Numbered from the stretch's first letter, positions 24,528 to 32,591 are shown. The stretch is 32,922 bases of DNA from Clostridiales bacterium (GCA_014799645.1 JAAVHQ010000001.1:30009-62930); one strand, 5' to 3'. A program made the numbers and translations. The notes: generated by a model not told the origin, from the letters alone.

Positions 24528-25793
24528 ATGGCATCCAAGCAACTACTTATTTTAGGAAACGGATTTGATTTGCAGTGCGGACTAAGATCGAGTTATGAAG
24601 ATTTTTTTAATAGTGAAATTATCGACGATATCAGTAAAAATTTTCACTTGCAGAAAATGAAGCCAGGGTGTGTAGGATTTTGGGAAACGTTATTGTTTTA
24701 TTATTATAAACAGATTGGCAATAGTAAATATGATTGGTGTGATATAGAAACTATAATTAAAGACACGCTTTGGATCATATATTATGGGGATAAAAACAAA
24801 CTGAATAATCATAACAAAAGTTTGTGGCACGATGTGATAATATGCGCCAAGACTAAGGAAATTCCCGAGAGATATGCATGTTATATTATTAATGGAAATG
24901 AAGAGCAAATAAAATATTTGTTTTGTTATTGTGTAAAATTTATTTTAAAATTGGATAAGAGAGATGATTATACGGATGATGAAAAATTACATATGTTAAC
25001 AAAACACCTTCAGGATGAGTTAAATAATTTTGAAAAACGTTTTTGTAAATATATAAAAAATAAAACCATAAATCCACAAGATAAGAAGGGCTTGAATCGA
25101 AATTATGTTATTAATGCAGTTAATTTGTTGGCGCTATTGACAAAATTTACAGATTTCACATTTGGCTATTTGGAAGAGTTTGTCAATTCAAAAGTGGAAT
25201 TAGATGCTTATAATAGGCCTGTTATGAAAAATATACTATCTAACGAGTTTCTGACGCTAAAGGATACAAATATTATCAATTTTAATTATACTGCACTTTT
25301 TGATATTTTGCGAGTAGAGAGCCCATGTGCATATAGCAATGTTCATGGGAAATTATGCAATATTAGTTGTGTAGGAGATTGTAATTCATCAAATATAATT
25401 TTTGGTATAGATGACACGCTCATCAAAGCAGTAGATGTTGATTCTAATTTGCATATATTTAGTAAGACATATAGGAAAATGCGTGATGATAGTGCACCTA
25501 TAACTATTTTACCGCCGAGGGATGACAACAATATTGAGATTATATTTTATGGCCACTCGCTTAGTAAAGCTGATTATTCGTATTTCCAAAGCATATTTGA
25601 CTATTATAATATTTATAGCAACGATAAAGTATGTTTAATATTTTATTATTCAAAAGGACATGAACAATATGAGGCAATTTATAAACTTATAAATGAATAT
25701 GGTTTGACGCTAGCAAATGAAAATCAAGGCAAAAATTTGATCCACAAATTACTTCTAGAGAATAGACTTAAAATTGAAGAGAAGTCTCTTTAG
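24528..25793 (+). CDS. abiH: AbiH-family phage abortive-infection protein
   Basis: A 421-residue protein with the AbiH (PF14253) N-terminal signature LLILGNGFDLQCGLRSSYEDFF at residues 5-26 (nucleotide-binding-like GNGFD). The conserved later parts INFNYT (about 243-248), NVHGKL, IIFGIDD and YGHSLSKADYSYFQSIFDYY follow in family order. AbiH was found on lactococcal plasmids as an abortive-infection gene; its mechanism is not established. The gene is monocistronic or leads the small gene at 25885, 91 nt downstream. Start ATG 24528 follows AAAGGAGA. Confidence 0.88.
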   Translation: MASKQLLILGNGFDLQCGLRSSYEDFFNSEIIDDISKNFHLQKMKPGCVGFWETLLFYYYKQIGNSKYDWCDIETIIKDTLWIIYYGDKNKLNNHNKSLWHDVIICAKTKEIPERYACYIINGNEEQIKYLFCYCVKFILKLDKRDDYTDDEKLHMLTKHLQDELNNFEKRFCKYIKNKTINPQDKKGLNRNYVINAVNLLALLTKFTDFTFGYLEEFVNSKVELDAYNRPVMKNILSNEFLTLKDTNIINFNYTALFDILRVESPCAYSNVHGKLCNISCVGDCNSSNIIFGIDDTLIKAVDVDSNLHIFSKTYRKMRDDSAPITILPPRDDNNIEIIFYGHSLSKADYSYFQSIFDYYNIYSNDKVCLIFYYSKGHEQYEAIYKLINEYGLTLANENQGKNLIHKLLLENRLKIEEKSL

Positions 25794-25884
25794 AGTAAAG
25801 AATTACATAATTAAAGATATTATCGAAACTATATCGAAGATATTGGTGATAAAAGATTAGCTGTGAGAATTTGAAGGATAGATT

Positions 25885-26343
25885 ATGTTAGAAAAGTTAT
25901 GGCGCAAAATTAAGAGATTCTTTAAGTGGTTATTTTTTGCTGACCATCAAATATTTTTCGGACGTATTCCTATAACATTAAAAGGATACAAGTGGGAGCT
26001 CCATATAACAGATGAAGACCCTAATCCATCGGTTCCACATCTTCATTGTATAGAAAATAGCAAATTGAAAATTGATGTCTACACAGGGGAAGTCTACGAT
26101 GATGGCATCAATACTGGTAAATTAAAGGATAAAGAGTTTAATGCATTGTGGCATGATAAAAAGTTTTTCGATTTAGTCAAAAGGTCTAGAGATTATTATC
26201 TAGAAAAACATCCAGGTTATCAACTTGTACATATTCCATTTAGTTCAGGTGACATTGATGAAAATGTTATAATTAGTCGTGGAGAATTAAAGAATCAACT
26301 AATAATTGAATATAAGAAAGATAAAGAGCATAAAAGGTCATGA
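25885..26343 (+). CDS. Hypothetical protein downstream of abiH
   Basis: A 152-residue protein whose family I do not recognise. The first 22 residues are basic and aromatic (KLWRKIKRFFKWLFFADHQ), possibly an amphipathic membrane- or nucleic-acid-contacting helix rather than a true membrane segment. The middle, with DPNPSVPHLHCIENSKLKID followed by VYTGEVYDDG, looks like a compact beta-domain, and several His and Asp residues could bind metal. The tail is lysine-rich. ATG 25885 has a weak SD (GAAGGATAG). Codon use is AT-rich like the rest of the island. It may be an AbiH partner or independent cargo. Confidence 0.7.
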   Translation: MLEKLWRKIKRFFKWLFFADHQIFFGRIPITLKGYKWELHITDEDPNPSVPHLHCIENSKLKIDVYTGEVYDDGINTGKLKDKEFNALWHDKKFFDLVKRSRDYYLEKHPGYQLVHIPFSSGDIDENVIISRGELKNQLIIEYKKDKEHKRS

Positions 26344-26457
26344 ATAAAATTAAGTGTTAGCAAAAATCAAAGTTTTGTTCATCGTGGAATCTATAAGGGT
26401 TTTTACTAATATGTTAGAGTAATATCTAGCGAAGAATAAGATAAAATCCATAAGTTA

Positions 26458-28941
26458 TCACAATATATAAGGAGATTTAATATCATCTTCATATAGAACA
26501 TACAAATGTTGTTTGGCGCGAGTAAGTGCGACATAGTAAAGACGTTGCTCATCTTCAATAGCATCGAGCATGGTTTGTCCAAATATTTCAAACAAATCAT
26601 TGTTTGGATTAAACACGGGGAAGACTCCTTTATTGATGTCTAATAGAATAACAACATCAGATTCTTCGCCTTTTGCAGTATGCACAGTTTTCATAGTTAC
26701 TCGGCTATTGTATTCTTCTTCAGACAAGAATTCAGCGCATACATTTTTTAGTGTATCATTGAAGTCTTTCAAATCTATGCTTTTAATTGTGTTGCTCCTA
26801 TTAAGGATCATTATTTTTTTATTAGGATGGGTCTGTATAATATCGGCGCACTGTTTGAGATATTTTGCCTTGTCAATTCGTTTGCGTTCATTTTCATCTA
26901 GGTATTTAAGGTATACATTGTTTTCGTCTTGAAAATCGCCTATGTATACTTTTGATACGTCAATTTCTTCTATGATGCCGTTTTTAACGTTGCTATGTGG
27001 GTGGCTTCCAGACATGCCGAACTTATCCATAAATCTATTGGCAAACTCAACAATATTGTGTCCGCTTCTATAATTAGTGTGAATATTTAAGAGTTTGGAA
27101 TCGTCATATCGTGAAGCAAAAGTCTTGAAGTATCGCAAATCAGAGCCAGCATATCTATTGATAGCTTGCCAATCATCTCCAACACAAAATACTCTTATTG
27201 ATTCATTTCGGCTTATAATTGCAGCAATAAGGTAGTCAAACAATTTGCTGAAATCTTGATATTCATCAATTAAAATCCATTTGATATTATTGATTTCTTC
27301 ATCTAATTCACCATTTAGAATGTGTTTGCTTGCTTCATATATTGTTTGATTGAAATCGTAATCATAATGATTGTATTTTGCTAATTCTCCAACATTGTTA
27401 TCACTGGATAATACTGAAAAATATTTGAGGTATACTTGATAGCCTAGTCGATAGAATATCTTAGTTTTTTCATCTTGTATATATTTTGCATGCTCAATAA
27501 ATTGATTGAGGTTGGTGTCATCAAAATAATTTTGTTGGAGTTTATTTATGAATTGCTCTATAAGTTTTGTGAAACCATCCAAGCATCTTTTCCAAGCTTT
27601 TTCGTGCAACACCTCATCTGGCAATTTTTTAGGGGATATACCATGAGAAAGCATAATTTTATATAACTCACGTTCAACATCTTCACGTTCTAATGAATTG
27701 AATTGTTTATGAGTTGTTTCGATAAATTTAGCAATTGATTTTACACTTTGATTGTATTTTCCAATATTAGATATTCTTTGGCGCCAATTACCGCCCCAAA
27801 ATCTCTGTTTCCAATTTTTATTAGAAATATAATCAGAATAGTTACCAACAGTTTTTTCAAAATTATCAACTTCGTCTTTTGCTTCGTTGCCCGTCACTGC
27901 CCAATGTTCCCAGATAATATTATATTTTGGCAAATAGAAATCGGGGACAATTTCCTTTTTCTCTTGAAGAAATGCACTTAAATCTTTAATTTCCGCGCTA
28001 GTTAATTTAGCATTTTCCAAAGATATTTTATATGGGTAGTAACTTCTTTCGTATATATAATCGATGCCGTGCTCAAAGAAAAAGTCGGCAATATATTTTT
28101 CAAGTCGTGATTTAACCGTTTCGTTATTTAGGGTAGTGTATTGACTATTCTTTAAATACTTATAGTAAGATTCAAGACTATTAAAACTTTTTCGATCAAT
28201 TCGCAAAGTATCTTTTCTAAAGAAGTCGTATACAGATTGTGAAAAGCTCTGTTTAGTGGCTTTTAATTCATTAATAATCTCTTTTATTAATCTAGTTTTT
28301 TCTTCTAATATTTTAGGGCGTTGAAGCGTGCGTAAGGCATAGGAGTGGAATGTGCTTGCTACTTCACAAATTTCATATTTAGCAATATTATCAATTTTGC
28401 ATTGTGTTGCTAATCTGTTATTAATTTCTTCGCTAGCATCTTTATTAAAGCAAAAAGCCAAAACATTGTCAGCGTCCATGTTTTGTTTTTCAAATAAATA
28501 TATTAATTTGCCAATTAGAACTCTTGTTTTACCAGAACCGGCGCGTGCAGTAACAAGGGTATTATGCTCAGATAAAATGGCGTTTAGTTGGTCAATGTCA
28601 AGATTGAAAGCTGCGTCATTGAATTTCACATGTCCCACAAAATACTTTTTCAGTTCGTCTCTTTGTTGCCTTAATGAATTGATTTGTGCAGTAGGGGATT
28701 TTGAAGAAGATTCGGCATATTCGGGATTATCAACCGTCATTTCGCCTGTCTCGAATGCACATCTAGCAATCCACCTTTTAGGTTTGCCATCAAAATTTAC
28801 TATCATTGCATTGTTAGATTGTTTACGTGCGCTAAATACTATTTCATATGGTTCATATATGACATTGCAAAATATAATGGGAATACCTTGATATGTTCCA
28901 GTCATTCCATCTCTAATAATTATCTTCTTCTCTTGTGGCAT
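26458..28941 (-). CDS. UvrD/HelD-like helicase with nuclease-like insertion
   Basis: An 827-residue SF1 helicase on the minus strand, convergent with the abiH group. Residues 1-110 form an N-terminal domain I do not recognise. Motifs: Walker A ARAGSGKT (132-139), LAFCFNKDASEEI, LIDEYQDFSKLF (Asp-Glu 559-560), FCVGDDWQAINRYAGSD, NYRSGHNIVEFANRF, MKTVHTAKGEESDVV and YYVALTRAKQHLYVL. Between motifs Ia and II, residues 285-350 carry FFFEHGIDYIYERSYYP, then PDFYLPKYNIIWEHW (Asp334, Glu345), a pattern also found in helicase IV (HelD) and reminiscent of PD-(D/E)XK nucleases. It may be an orphan defence helicase-nuclease or part of an incomplete system. GAGGAATGT precedes the start ATG. Confidence 0.88.
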   Translation of the reverse strand: MPQEKKIIIRDGMTGTYQGIPIIFCNVIYEPYEIVFSARKQSNNAMIVNFDGKPKRWIARCAFETGEMTVDNPEYAESSSKSPTAQINSLRQQRDELKKYFVGHVKFNDAAFNLDIDQLNAILSEHNTLVTARAGSGKTRVLIGKLIYLFEKQNMDADNVLAFCFNKDASEEINNRLATQCKIDNIAKYEICEVASTFHSYALRTLQRPKILEEKTRLIKEIINELKATKQSFSQSVYDFFRKDTLRIDRKSFNSLESYYKYLKNSQYTTLNNETVKSRLEKYIADFFFEHGIDYIYERSYYPYKISLENAKLTSAEIKDLSAFLQEKKEIVPDFYLPKYNIIWEHWAVTGNEAKDEVDNFEKTVGNYSDYISNKNWKQRFWGGNWRQRISNIGKYNQSVKSIAKFIETTHKQFNSLEREDVERELYKIMLSHGISPKKLPDEVLHEKAWKRCLDGFTKLIEQFINKLQQNYFDDTNLNQFIEHAKYIQDEKTKIFYRLGYQVYLKYFSVLSSDNNVGELAKYNHYDYDFNQTIYEASKHILNGELDEEINNIKWILIDEYQDFSKLFDYLIAAIISRNESIRVFCVGDDWQAINRYAGSDLRYFKTFASRYDDSKLLNIHTNYRSGHNIVEFANRFMDKFGMSGSHPHSNVKNGIIEEIDVSKVYIGDFQDENNVYLKYLDENERKRIDKAKYLKQCADIIQTHPNKKIMILNRSNTIKSIDLKDFNDTLKNVCAEFLSEEEYNSRVTMKTVHTAKGEESDVVILLDINKGVFPVFNPNNDLFEIFGQTMLDAIEDEQRLYYVALTRAKQHLYVLYEDDIKSPYIL

Positions 28942-28959
28942 ACATTCCTCATTTATATT

Positions 28960-28988
28960 ATTATAACATTTATACTAATAAAAAGCAA
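28960..28988 (-). promoter_or_regulatory. Promoter of the minus-strand helicase gene
   Basis: On the minus strand: TTGCTT (28983-28988), 17-nt spacer, TATAAT (28960-28965). Transcription would begin near 28953, leaving a leader of about 12 nt with GAGG as SD. Confidence 0.6.
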
Positions 28989-29040
28989 TGATGAATCGTA
29001 TTGAGTTTTACAATGGGGAGGGTTAATATTGAGAAACAAC

Positions 29041-29071
29041 AAAAAGTGAGATGATTTCCATCTCACTTTTT
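29041..29071 (-). terminator. Intrinsic terminator of tRNA-Ser, usable on both strands
   Basis: AAAAAGTGAGATG (29041-29053), a 5-nt loop, and its perfect complement (29059-29071): 13 bp with A-tract and T-tract on either side. It lies 33 nt beyond the 3' end of the minus-strand tRNA-Ser. Confidence 0.85.
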
Positions 29072-29103
29072 ATATTTGCCGACCAGACACATATCGGCTA
29101 AAA

Positions 29104-29192
29104 TGGCGGAAGCGGAGGGATTCGAACCCCCGTGGGCTTGCACCCAAATGGTTTTCAAGACCACCTCGTTATGACCACTTCGATACGCTTCC
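29104..29192 (-). tRNA. tRNA-Ser(UGA)
   Basis: The minus strand from 29192 reads GGAAGCG (acceptor), a D arm with GTGGTCATAACGAGG, an anticodon arm with loop CTTGAAA (anticodon TGA, reads UCA), a long serine-type variable arm (TTGGGTGCAAGCCCA), a T arm with GGTTCGAATCC, CGCTTCC closing the acceptor, discriminator G and encoded CCA. All stems pair, so it looks functional. Its 3' end faces the defence island, and a terminator follows at 29041-29071. No strong promoter is seen in the 228 bp before it; the consensus promoter lies beyond the tRNA half at 29421-29460. Confidence 0.95.
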
Positions 29193-29420
29193 AGATTGAT
29201 TATTAAGTTTTTTTGAAAAAAATATTTTGTAGATTTTTTTGTGGAATCCTACGTCTTGGCAGTTGCCGTGTAGAATTCTTTGACCTACTTTGGTTTGCCG
29301 ATATAGTGCTAAGGGCGGTTTGCCCATCGGCACGAGTCGGATGTTTTGGGGAAGTTCATAAGTGGTAGGGCAGGACTTGTGGATTGATTTTGTAGGTTTG
29401 TCCCTTTGATATCAATTTCC

Positions 29421-29460
29421 TTTCAAGACCGCCTCGTTATGACCGCTTCGATACACTTCC
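29421..29460 (-). pseudogene. Truncated 5' half of a tRNA-Ser gene
   Basis: The minus strand reads GGAAGTGTATCGAAGCGGTC then ATAACGAGGCGGTCTTGAAA, 37 of 40 identical to the 5' half of the intact tRNA-Ser(UGA) at 29104-29192. It covers the acceptor 5' strand, D arm, anticodon-stem 5' strand and the loop, and stops exactly at the end of the anticodon loop; the following sequence is unrelated. It sits directly behind the consensus promoter, so it is probably the original locus, broken by recombination. Confidence 0.85.
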
Positions 29461-29516
29461 ATATTAGTGGGATAGGGCGTTTGGGGACGCCGTATCCGCA
29501 TTTGTTTGTATTTGAT

Positions 29517-29545
29517 ATTATAGCAGACAGAGGAGTTGCTGTCAA
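29517..29545 (-). promoter_or_regulatory. Consensus promoter reading into the tRNA-Ser locus
   Basis: On the minus strand TTGACA (29540-29545), 17-nt spacer, TATAAT (29517-29522). The transcript would begin near 29510, fold a GC-rich hairpin (29470-29497), then run through the tRNA half and on to the intact tRNA-Ser. Confidence 0.8.
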
Positions 29546-29566
29546 ATGATTTTGGGTTGAGGGGGA

Positions 29567-30088
29567 TTAGATATCGTCGTCCTCGTCTTCTTCCTCTTCA
29601 TCGTCGAGGTCGGACGTGTCGACGCCGTCGATGTCGTAGTTGAAATCGTCTTCGAAGTCGTCGTCTTCGGAAACGGACTCTTCTTCCTCTTCATCCTCTT
29701 CTTCGTCCTCGCCGCTGACAAATTCGCTGTCGGCAAAGCCGTCGGGGTCGTCGAAAGAGTCGTCGTAGATATCGAATTTGTCTTCGGATTCTTCTTGTTC
29801 GAGTTCGTCAAAAGAGATAACTTCGACTTCGCTTTGTTCTTCCTCGCGAGCATTGGAATCGCTCTCGAAAGTAGCGTCGTCTTTTTGCTTGCTTCTGCAT
29901 TCGGCGCACATTCTCTCGCCGTGTTCAATATAATTGACGCCGCAGACAGGGCAGAGCATATCCTCGTCTTCGTCTTCAAGCAAAGTAAAGCCTTCGACGC
30001 CGAGTTCCGCCTTGCATACGTCGCAATATTCGTCTTCTTCGAGAATCCAGTTGAGTTCGCATCTAGGACACTTAATATATTTTCCCAT
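29567..30088 (-). CDS. Zinc-ribbon protein with acidic tail
   Basis: A 173-residue hypothetical protein. The first 67 residues hold two zinc-ribbon-like pairs: CPRC with CDVC (about 8-24) and CPVC with CAEC (about 46-64). The remainder is a low-complexity acidic tail (long runs of Glu, Asp and Ser), likely disordered. Function unknown; possibly a small nucleic-acid- or protein-binding adaptor. It is preceded by GGAGGG and the promoter TTTACA-N17-TATAAT at 30134-30162. Its GC-richer codons and its place beside spo0A mark it as core chromosome. The opposite-strand frames across the acidic tail are compositional artefacts. Confidence 0.78.
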   Translation of the reverse strand: MGKYIKCPRCELNWILEEDEYCDVCKAELGVEGFTLLEDEDEDMLCPVCGVNYIEHGERMCAECRSKQKDDATFESDSNAREEEQSEVEVISFDELEQEESEDKFDIYDDSFDDPDGFADSEFVSGEDEEEDEEEEESVSEDDDFEDDFNYDIDGVDTSDLDDEEEEDEDDDI

Positions 30089-30133
30089 AATCCCTCCTAG
30101 TCGATAGAAAAAGTTATGTATTCAATGTTTAGT

Positions 30134-30162
30134 ATTATATGCATAAAAATAAGATTTGTAAA
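30134..30162 (-). promoter_or_regulatory. Promoter of the zinc-ribbon gene
   Basis: On the minus strand TTTACA (30157-30162), 17-nt spacer, TATAAT (30134-30139); the GGAGGG SD and ATG 30088 follow about 35 nt downstream of the predicted start. Confidence 0.65.
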
Positions 30163-30203
30163 CACTTTTTCTAAAAAAAATTCAAAAAAATTTCAACTGC
30201 GAA

Positions 30204-30239
30204 AAAATCGACAAATCCCTCGCGAGATTTGCCGATTTT
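30204..30239 (-). terminator. Terminator downstream of spo0A
   Basis: A 14-bp stem (30204-30217 with 30226-30239, one G-U) and an 8-nt loop CCTCGCGA, followed on the minus strand by TTTTTTCG and T-rich sequence. It lies 35 nt past the spo0A stop and separates it from the zinc-ribbon gene. Confidence 0.8.
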
Positions 30240-30274
30240 CAGGGTGTATTGGGGTTGTAAAAGTCTAAATAGTA

Positions 30275-31063
30275 TTAAGCGCCTTCCATAATCATTTTGT
30301 CAGCGAGAAGTGCAATGAATTCGCCGTTGGTAGGTTTGTCGTTGGCGGTATAGATTTTAATGCCGAAAATAGTGTTGATGTTTTCTATTTTACCTCTATT
30401 CCAAGCGACTTCGATAGCGTGTCTAATCGCTCTTTCGACTTTGGAAGGGGAAGTATCGAACTTGTCCGCGATTGACGGATAGAGTTTCTTGGTGATACTG
30501 TTGATAATTTCAGGGCTGTCGATTGCCATTTTGATTGCTTCTCTCAAAAACTGATAGCCCTTTATATGCGCAGGAATTCCAACGGAAATAAATATATTGG
30601 CAAGTTTTTCGTCAAGATTGCGTTGAGAGCGTTTGACCGCTTGTTGGATAAGACGGTCGTCGAGTTCGGCAGGTTTATTGGCTACCGGAAGTCCGCCGAA
30701 TTCCTTGACGCGGTCTTTGAGTACTTGCATATTTACAGGTTTGACGAGATAGTAACTTGCGCCGAGCATAATTGCTTTGTTTATAAAGTTTTCGCCGATA
30801 AGTTGCGATGCGATAATAAAGTTGGGTTTCTTTGTCATTTTGCTGTAATCTATATTTGAGAGTACGCCGAAGCCGTCGACCTCGGGCATAATCAAATCAA
30901 GAATGACGACGTCGGGATTATAGGTTTCGATTTTATGTATAGCGTCCAAGCCGTCGCGCGCCGACGCTACCACTTCAACTTCTTCGTCCTCAAAATAACT
31001 TTCTTTCACGTTGGCGATAAACTCTTCGCTGTCGTCAATGACCATGAGTTTAATCTTTTTCAT
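30275..31063 (-). CDS. spo0A: Sporulation response regulator Spo0A
   Basis: 262 residues, the normal Spo0A length. The N-terminal receiver has the acidic pair Asp10-Asp11, the phosphoacceptor Asp56 (VVILDLIMPEVDG) and the lysine in YYLVKPVN. The C-terminal Spo0A DNA-binding domain includes ISVGIPAHIKGYQFLREAI and KVERAIRHAIEVAWNRGK. Spo0A is the master regulator of entry into sporulation, activated by a phosphorelay or orphan kinases. The open frame extends to 31078, but ATG 31063 is chosen because GGAGG stands 6 nt before it. It is preceded by TTGAAA-N17-TAAAAT and followed by a terminator. Its presence indicates an endospore-forming lineage. Confidence 0.96.
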   Translation of the reverse strand: MKKIKLMVIDDSEEFIANVKESYFEDEEVEVVASARDGLDAIHKIETYNPDVVILDLIMPEVDGFGVLSNIDYSKMTKKPNFIIASQLIGENFINKAIMLGASYYLVKPVNMQVLKDRVKEFGGLPVANKPAELDDRLIQQAVKRSQRNLDEKLANIFISVGIPAHIKGYQFLREAIKMAIDSPEIINSITKKLYPSIADKFDTSPSKVERAIRHAIEVAWNRGKIENINTIFGIKIYTANDKPTNGEFIALLADKMIMEGA

Positions 31064-31096
31064 ATTGTTCCTCCACAAATTTTTTTAAGTATCTAC

Positions 31097-31125
31097 ATTT
31101 TATTATGTCGCAAATATTCTTTCAA
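31097..31125 (-). promoter_or_regulatory. Promoter of spo0A
   Basis: On the minus strand TTGAAA (31120-31125), 17-nt spacer, TAAAAT (31097-31102). No clear 0A box or sigma-H site was found by eye. Confidence 0.5.
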
Positions 31126-31245
31126 TGTAACGGACAATCGAAAATTGCCGTTTTTGAGAAAAAATTGCGAAAATTATTGCAAAGACGATAAAAAATTTGT
31201 AGAAAATCGTTTTTATAATTTTTTTAGGCGTGTTATAATGGATTT

Positions 31246-31563
31246 ATGGAAATTAAGGACATACTCAAAAGTATCAGAAAAGCAAGCAAAATCAGTCAAA
31301 GCGAGTTGGCGAAACAACTCGGCATAGGTCAAGCGACGATATGTCAGTGGGAAAGAGGAGTTGCAAAACCCACTTGCGACGGCATAATTGCGCTCAGCAA
31401 GTACTATATGGTGTCGGCAGATTTTCTTTTGGGCATCAATGAAGAGATGCACGGTTCGGAAATCGGCGAGGAGTATTCCGAGCTTATCGGCAGATACGAC
31501 AACTTAACGCACGAGCAAAAGCGACTTATAATAGATATAATGAAACAAATGAAAGATTTATAA
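31246..31563 (+). CDS. XRE-family transcriptional regulator
   Basis: A 105-residue Cro/C1-type repressor-like protein. The HTH is ISQSELAKQLGIGQATICQW (17-36) followed by ERGVAKPT; the second half, SKYYMVSADFLLGINEEM and then an amphipathic helix, is typical of small Bacillota XRE regulators that dimerise through the C-terminus. The target is unknown. It is divergent from spo0A. TATAAT at 31234-31239 ends only 6 nt before ATG 31246 and no SD is visible, so the message may be leaderless, or a later start or another promoter is used. It belongs to the chromosomal flank by composition. Confidence 0.88.
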   Translation: MEIKDILKSIRKASKISQSELAKQLGIGQATICQWERGVAKPTCDGIIALSKYYMVSADFLLGINEEMHGSEIGEEYSELIGRYDNLTHEQKRLIIDIMKQMKDL

Positions 31564-31571
31564 TAATTTTG

Positions 31572-31599
31572 TTGACTTTTGCGGAAGAAGTTGTATAAT
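31572..31599 (+). promoter_or_regulatory. Promoter of the AEC transporter gene
   Basis: TTGACT (31572-31577), 16-nt spacer, TATAAT (31594-31599). The GGCGGAG SD and ATG 31617 follow with a very short leader. Confidence 0.65.
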
Positions 31600-31616
31600 C
31601 TTAGGCGGAGATTAAG

Positions 31617-32570
31617 ATGCAGGAATTCAAGACTACTTTGATAATGGTGGGTATAATGTTGGCTTACGCCGTACCCGGATATATTTTGGTGAAAGTGAAG
31701 TTTGTCAAATCGGACAATATCTCGGCTTTTTCCAAAGTACTAATGTTCGTATGTCAGCCAGCGCTCACTTTGTATTCGTTCAACAAAGCGGAATTTTCCA
31801 AAGAGTTGGGCATAAACCTTCTTATATTTTTGGCTATAATAACAATCGCGCAGTTGATATTTATAGGTATATTTTATCTTATATTTCGAAAGAAACAAAG
31901 CGACATAAGATACCGTATCGCGACGATAGCGACCACGTTGTCCAACTGCTCGTTTTTGGGCGTACCGCTCTTGGAAGCAATCTTTCCGGATTCTCCCAAC
32001 GTGGCGGCATATTCAATGATGTATTTTCTCTCAATGAGTTTGCTCGGCTGGACGTTGGTATCTACAATCATAACACGCGACAAGAAGTATATAAATATAA
32101 AAAAGATTCTTATCAATCCCGCGACGATTTCAATCGCGATTTCATTGCCGTTTTTCTTAACGGGCTTCAAGATAGGTAGCGAGAACGGAGAAGTGTTGGG
32201 ACAAATCGGCAATATGATTTCCGTGCTTGGCAAAATGACGACGCCTCTTTGTATGTTGGTAATGGGTATGCGACTTGCGACGATTAAAGTCAAAAGTCTG
32301 TTTACCAACTGGTTGCAATACGTTTCGGTTGTGATAAATCAATTCATATTCCCGCTTTTCGTATTGGCGATTTTATCAATTTTCAAAGTGGATACGGAAC
32401 TTAAATGCTGTATGTATATTATGTGTTCGTGTCCGGTCGCATCTGTGGTTCAAAATTATGCCGAACTTCTCGGCGAAGGTCAGGACGTCGCCGCAAATAC
32501 GGTGCTACTCGGCACAATGTCGTCGATTGCGACTTTGCCGATAATGGCGCTTATGTTAAACGTGATTTAA
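31617..32570 (+). CDS. AEC-family (auxin efflux carrier type) transporter
   Basis: A 317-residue integral membrane protein with about ten hydrophobic segments in two groups of five around a short cytoplasmic loop (KKYINIKKILINPATI), the AEC layout. Recognisable are the paired proline-containing halves: VGIMLAYAVPGYILVK and VCQPALTLYSFNKA in the first, ISIAISLPFFLTGFKIG and VLGKMTTPLCMLVMGMRLA in the second, and CMYIMCSCPVASVVQNYAELLG near the end. Bacterial AEC proteins transport organic acids or similar metabolites; the substrate here is unknown. The start ATG 31617 follows GGCGGAG. It is a chromosomal gene convergent with the acetyltransferase at the window edge. Confidence 0.9.
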   Translation: MQEFKTTLIMVGIMLAYAVPGYILVKVKFVKSDNISAFSKVLMFVCQPALTLYSFNKAEFSKELGINLLIFLAIITIAQLIFIGIFYLIFRKKQSDIRYRIATIATTLSNCSFLGVPLLEAIFPDSPNVAAYSMMYFLSMSLLGWTLVSTIITRDKKYINIKKILINPATISIAISLPFFLTGFKIGSENGEVLGQIGNMISVLGKMTTPLCMLVMGMRLATIKVKSLFTNWLQYVSVVINQFIFPLFVLAILSIFKVDTELKCCMYIMCSCPVASVVQNYAELLGEGQDVAANTVLLGTMSSIATLPIMALMLNVI

Positions 32571-32591
32571 GTGATTTAGGAAAAATCGTTT

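Larger units (their letters stand above)
29193..29566. other. Island/chromosome junction region without protein genes
   Basis: 374 bp without a supported protein gene. From left to right: an A/T-tract, AATATTTTGTAGA (29221-29233) and TTGGCAGTTG (29256-29265), which both recur at the left end of the window; a nested hairpin GCCGAT...GGGC-GGTTT-GCCC-ATCGGC (about 29299-29333); the tRNA-Ser half; a hairpin (29470-29497) in the transcribed leader; and the minus-strand promoter 29517-29545. Base composition rises toward the chromosomal genes here. Confidence 0.6.

Noticed and set aside
28352..28891. 179-residue plus-strand frame inside the helicase gene
   Set aside because: Antisense shadow of a gene with all helicase motifs intact.
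29542..29979. 145-residue minus-strand open frame and the plus-strand frame at 29795-30100
   Set aside because: Compositional shadows of the acidic Glu/Asp-rich tail of the zinc-ribbon gene; no SD and low-complexity translation.
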